Positions 61,312 to 64,000 of a DNA stretch of 64,000 nt are shown here, piece by piece. The position numbers were made by a program, and so were the translations under genes. A model generated the notes under the pieces. It made no database searches, was not told the origin of the DNA, and saw only the letters and a program-made list of their open reading frames with translations. The stretch's first letter is position 1; each line of letters opens with the position of its first letter. This stretch comes from Silvibacterium bohemicum (GTDB taxonomy: Bacteria > Acidobacteriota > Terriglobia > Terriglobales > Acidobacteriaceae), in assembly GCF_001006305.1 (NCBI RefSeq), contig NZ_LBHJ01000003.1:124001-188000 (forward strand). The letters are read 5' to 3'.

Positions 61312-61527
61312 ATGACGCAGACGAAGGGTGCCACAGACGTAATCGGAATGGGCAGCACCGCGATGCGCGCACTGTTGGTCGGTGCATTCGCTCTTGGCGC
61401 AGCGGCGATTGGGGCATTTGCGGTAGGTGCAATGGCGATCGGGCGTTTGCGAGTCCTGGAAGCTCGCATTGAGAAGCTCTCCATTGGCACACTCACGGTG
61501 GACCATCTGAATGTGCGCTCGCGATAG
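61312..61527 (+). CDS. small Gly/Ala repeat protein with solenoid-like tail
   Basis: This is 71 aa. Residues 18-44 are a Gly-zipper-like hydrophobic repeat (LLVGAFALGAAAIGAFAVGA) of five-residue period, which continues as a more polar repeat (RLRVLEARIEKLSIGTLTVD). The pattern, alternating hydrophobic residues at a five-residue step, resembles a single sheet of a short beta-solenoid or a membrane-inserted repeat. I have seen similar unnamed small proteins in soil bacteria, but no function is assigned. Confidence 0.6.
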   Translation: MTQTKGATDVIGMGSTAMRALLVGAFALGAAAIGAFAVGAMAIGRLRVLEARIEKLSIGTLTVDHLNVRSR

Positions 61528-61932
61528 GAGATTGAAGGCGCGAGCTAGAGTGTGGGAGCAGATGACCAATTTGGGGAAACAATATAGGAACAATAACCCG
61601 TTTCCATGGGCGCTTACAGGACTTTTGGGAGCGACCACGGTCTTGTAAATCCACCAGTTAGCGGTAGCCCAGATTTTGACAGGTAGAGATTAGCGTTCAA
61701 ATCTGTCGGCCGCTAGAGGGTCCAATACCGATTTGCAGTGCGGACGATCCAGGATAGTAGAAGCGCTTCGTGCAGGTACTTTGTCTGTTTACGAAGGATT
61801 TGACCACCGATCCCTCTCCATCGATAAAGAAGCGAAATTCCAAGCCCCCATCACGCTGCACCCGAGCCTAGAATCAATTAGGCGGCATTTGACTGTGTCT
61901 AGGACGAGAATCTGTTGAGAGGGGCAATCAGC
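61528..61932. other. intergenic region without recognised features
   Basis: About 400 bases. A frame of 61 codons (61733-61918, +) shows no motif. I see no hairpin with a T-run and no repeat. Confidence 0.35.
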
Positions 61933-62574
61933 ATGACAACTGCAACTACGGTCGTTACGCTAGCTCGATTTGAGCAGGGGCTTAGCTGGGCCGATTTCCT
62001 GGTCAGCGCTACCGTCAATCGTGACAAGTTCGAGCAGAACTACAGCAACTCGGTGCTCACCGGGGAAGACATGAGCTTCTTCCGGAAAACCAGTGAACTC
62101 CCGAATGGCCCAAGAAAGTTGCTTGTCATAGCGGAGGCATGGTGTGGCGATGTTTACCGTGAGTTGCCCACCGCCATACACATCGCGGAGTCGGCTGGGA
62201 TGGGCCTGCGAATCTTCCTCCGTGACGAAAATCCCGACATCATGGGCGAATTTCTGAGCAACAACGGGAAGTCACGGGCCATTCCCGTGTTTGTTTTCTA
62301 TACAGCCGATACCAGGTACATCACGCATTTCACGGAACGGTCCGCGAGTGCTCATGCCGGGCTGGCGCTCGCCATCGAACAGGCGAAATTGAAACTGAAT
62401 CTGCCGGCGTCAGCATCCTTCGGGAACCTTCCCGATCCGGAGAGGCAACTGTTCCTTCAGGAAGTCATTTCGAGGATCGAGCCGCATGCCGATCAGTGGC
62501 GAAGAGATGCGGTTAGGGAAATTCGTCAGCGTTTGGCGACCGCCCTTCACTTACCGGATGCTTCCTACCGTTGA
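61933..62574 (+). CDS. thioredoxin-like protein with altered active site (WCGDV)
   Basis: This is 213 aa from an ATG preceded by GAGGGG. The fold matches the Thioredoxin_9 group: KLLVIAEAWCGDVYRELPTA, GLRIFLRDENPDIMGEFL and SRAIPVFVFYTADTRY. The usual active site WCGDC reads WCGDV, so the resolving Cys is replaced by Val and normal dithiol exchange is not possible. It could act as a monothiol or binding protein. The next gene, seven bases away, is a glutaredoxin-like protein with an intact CxxC. Confidence 0.85.
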   Translation: MTTATTVVTLARFEQGLSWADFLVSATVNRDKFEQNYSNSVLTGEDMSFFRKTSELPNGPRKLLVIAEAWCGDVYRELPTAIHIAESAGMGLRIFLRDENPDIMGEFLSNNGKSRAIPVFVFYTADTRYITHFTERSASAHAGLALAIEQAKLKLNLPASASFGNLPDPERQLFLQEVISRIEPHADQWRRDAVREIRQRLATALHLPDASYR

Positions 62575-62581
62575 GGATGAA

Positions 62582-62815
62582 ATGGTGAGGGAAGGTAAAA
62601 TTCCAATCGTGTATACCATCCGGGGCTGTGATGCTTGCACCAAGTTGCTGAAGAAATGGGACGCTGAGCGCATTGTCTATGACGAGCGCCGCGTGGAGCT
62701 CAGTCAGGCAACATTGAATGAAGCGCGTCAATATGGCAAGCTGGTGCCCATTGTCGTTTGGCCGGACGGCCGGGTTGAGCAGGGGTTCGGAGACAGTTTC
62801 GGCTGTTTCATCTGA
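62582..62815 (+). CDS. glutaredoxin-like protein
   Basis: This is 77 aa from an ATG with GAGG five bases upstream; an ATG 24 bases earlier overlaps the previous gene. The fold reads VYTIRGCDACTKLLKKWDAE, with the redox pair Cys-Asp-Ala-Cys, then a glutaredoxin-like YGKLVPIVVWPDGRVEQGF with the cis-Pro. It would reduce disulfides or mixed thiols in the cytoplasm. It forms a likely operon with the preceding thioredoxin-like gene. Confidence 0.82.
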   Translation: MVREGKIPIVYTIRGCDACTKLLKKWDAERIVYDERRVELSQATLNEARQYGKLVPIVVWPDGRVEQGFGDSFGCFI

Positions 62816-62937
62816 GAATGCGAGCCGGTATAAGTTGTAATTCGTCTTCGATCCGGCCGAAACTGCTACTCCAGAACGTATGCTTGTTTGCGACCTTTAA
62901 TGCATGGAGTTCTTGCCGGGGAGAAACCGGGTAGAGT

Positions 62938-63570
62938 TCATTGCAAAGAGGCTTTGACGACGAAATCGAAAATAGTCTGAGCAGATTTTGCGCTTAGCTC
63001 AAGCCCAAGCAAGGCGCGCACGATCTGCGGTGCTGTCAGAAGATTGATGATGAAATCGGGGTCGACGGTGTCCGGCAGTTCCCCGGCTGCCACGGCTTCC
63101 TGAACGACAGCGCAGCCTTCGGCCCGACGCGGCAGGAAAACATTCTCATAAAATGCCTTGCCCAGATTACGGTTGTCCTGAATCGCCACTAAGAGACGTA
63201 TAAATACGCGGCCATCGTCGCTCTTCAAAAACTCGGCGATTCGCAGGGTGTATTTCTGCAATCGCGCCAGCGGACTGCCGCGCTTTCCATAGGGCAAGAG
63301 TTCACGAGTGGTCTCCAGATACGCATCCAGCAGAATGGCCTGTTTGCTGTCCCACCAGCGATATAAGGTCGCTGTGCTGACACCGGCTTCGACAGCGATC
63401 TGCTGCATGGAGACTCCGTCAAATCCATCCTGCTTCAGCAGTCGAAAGGCTGTTTTCAAGATGGCCCTGCGCGTCTTTTCGCTCCGAGGACGACCTGCGG
63501 CTCGTTTTGGCGATCCGGATGCACGAACTATCGTCGCCTTCAACGGATCACTCCCATACGTAAACCCCAC
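62938..63570 (-). CDS. TetR-family transcriptional repressor
   Basis: This is 210 aa from a GTG at 63568-63570. A TTG nine codons later (63543) has a better ribosome site, GGGAG seven bases ahead. Residues 24-75 form the TetR HTH: GRPRSEKTRRAILKTAFRLL, DGFDGVSMQQIAVEAGVSTA and TLYRWWDSKQAILLDAYLE. The rest is the helical ligand-binding domain. It is divergent from an EmrB-type exporter, whose expression it probably represses until an inducing drug binds. Confidence 0.9.
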   Translation of the reverse strand: MGFTYGSDPLKATIVRASGSPKRAAGRPRSEKTRRAILKTAFRLLKQDGFDGVSMQQIAVEAGVSTATLYRWWDSKQAILLDAYLETTRELLPYGKRGSPLARLQKYTLRIAEFLKSDDGRVFIRLLVAIQDNRNLGKAFYENVFLPRRAEGCAVVQEAVAAGELPDTVDPDFIINLLTAPQIVRALLGLELSAKSAQTIFDFVVKASLQ

Positions 63571-63620
63571 AGGGCAAGTCAGTATACGAATCCATTATCC
63601 ATTGCCAGTCCGGTACAATA

Positions 63621-63640
63621 GAAACGAAAATCATCGTTTC
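63621..63640. promoter_or_regulatory. inverted repeat, probable TetR operator
   Basis: GAAACGA (63621-63627) and TCGTTTC (63634-63640) are a perfect 7-6-7 inverted repeat between the divergent tetR and exporter genes, 21 bases ahead of the exporter start. TACAAT at 63614-63619 overlaps its edge and may be a -10 box. Position and symmetry fit a repressor site for both genes. Confidence 0.65.
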
Positions 63641-63660
63641 GTAATTGCAAACGGAAAACC

Positions 63661-64000
63661 GTGAGCGCAGCGCCCAGTTCTCCTAATCCGGCCGCAGCAT
63701 GGACTCCCAGGGCAAATCCCTGGCTGATTGCCTTTGTAGTATCGCTGGCTGCTTTCATGGAAGTGCTCGACACCAGCATCGCAAACGTTGCGCTTCCGCA
63801 TATCGCCGGAAATCTGGGGGCGAGCAGCGACGAAAGCACCTGGGTGCTGACTTCCTATCTGGTATCCAATGCTATCGTTCTGCCAATCACGGGGTGGCTC
63901 GTATCGCTGGTGGGGCGAAAGCGGTTCTTTCTCGGCTGTATCTCCCTATTTACGGTGAGTTCTCTTCTCTGCGGCATAGCGCCTACGCTGCCGTTCCTGC
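63661..64000 (+). CDS. MFS drug exporter, EmrB/DHA2 family, 3' end missing
   Basis: The gene begins at a GTG at 63661 and runs off the right end; 113 codons are visible. The first TM helix reads LIAFVVSLAAFMEVLDTSIA, followed by NVALPHIAGNLGASSDESTW and VLTSYLVSNAIVLPITGWLV, the opening of 14-TM EmrB-type multidrug exporters, then VGRKRFFLGC in the first loop. It would pump hydrophobic compounds with proton flux. It is divergent from and probably controlled by the TetR gene on its left. Confidence 0.9.
   Translation, partial: MSAAPSSPNPAAAWTPRANPWLIAFVVSLAAFMEVLDTSIANVALPHIAGNLGASSDESTWVLTSYLVSNAIVLPITGWLVSLVGRKRFFLGCISLFTVSSLLCGIAPTLPFL

Overview
The window reads as a chromosomal segment of an Acidobacteriota bacterium, probably from the Acidobacteriaceae/Terriglobia. 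This is an inference from gene content: a long MacB/FtsX permease of the acidobacterial orphan type, the gene order aminopeptidase P - accB - accC, GC-rich coding sequence, and an imperfect palindromic intergenic repeat (1955-2040 and 31283-31367) of a kind I associate with acidobacterial spacers. No 16S rRNA gene or other species-level marker is present.

Left part (1-42,600) is mostly core chromosome. It starts inside a dipeptidyl-peptidase IV-like gene. A DUF885 zinc peptidase and a four-gene minus-strand operon follow. That operon encodes a complete route from trans-4-hydroxy-L-proline to 2-oxoglutarate: 4-hydroxyproline epimerase, D-hydroxyproline oxidoreductase, pyrroline-4-hydroxy-2-carboxylate deaminase and 2-oxoglutarate-semialdehyde dehydrogenase. 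Next come a phosphofructokinase with pyrophosphate-type specificity residues, a frameshifted REP-associated transposase bounded by perfect 28-bp inverted repeats, a HTH protein, the pepP-accB-accC operon, an alpha/beta hydrolase, thiE, a His-rich secreted peptide, an orphan permease, a tripartite RND efflux operon, a multi-TM protein with an OmpA-like tail, two amino-acid permeases, a Tat-exported metallo-beta-lactamase-fold hydrolase, dnaX-ybaB, a vapBC-like pair, a GNAT enzyme, a SET-domain methyltransferase with a histone-like tail, a TPR protein, a DinB/DUF1569 protein, a prepilin peptidase, and a tightly coupled mazG-GNAT-menC/NSAR operon.

At 42,795 lies a tRNA-Gln(CUG), followed at once by a P4-type tyrosine integrase. 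This marks the edge of an integrated island. The next 3.5 kb (about 44.3-47.7 kb) is sparsely coding and holds an AlpA-type regulator, decayed HTH and AraC fragments, a Crp/Fnr regulator with an N-terminal cysteine cluster, and a perfect TGTGA-N6-TCACA palindrome.

The right part (47.8-64 kb) is an accessory-looking metabolic and envelope block. It carries a minus-strand mlaE-mlaF-mlaD-DedA/rhodanese operon in which mlaD has a frameshift before its OmpA-like end. A porin, an MFS carrier, TcuA and TcuB follow, with a convergent MmgE/PrpD enzyme; together they look like a tricarboxylate (tricarballylate-like) uptake and oxidation module. Beyond these are a second Crp/Fnr regulator, a SnoaL-like protein, a small repetitive protein, a thioredoxin-like and glutaredoxin-like pair, and a TetR gene divergent from an EmrB-type drug exporter that runs off the right end. 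No CRISPR array or rRNA gene was seen. The right end of the island was not found.
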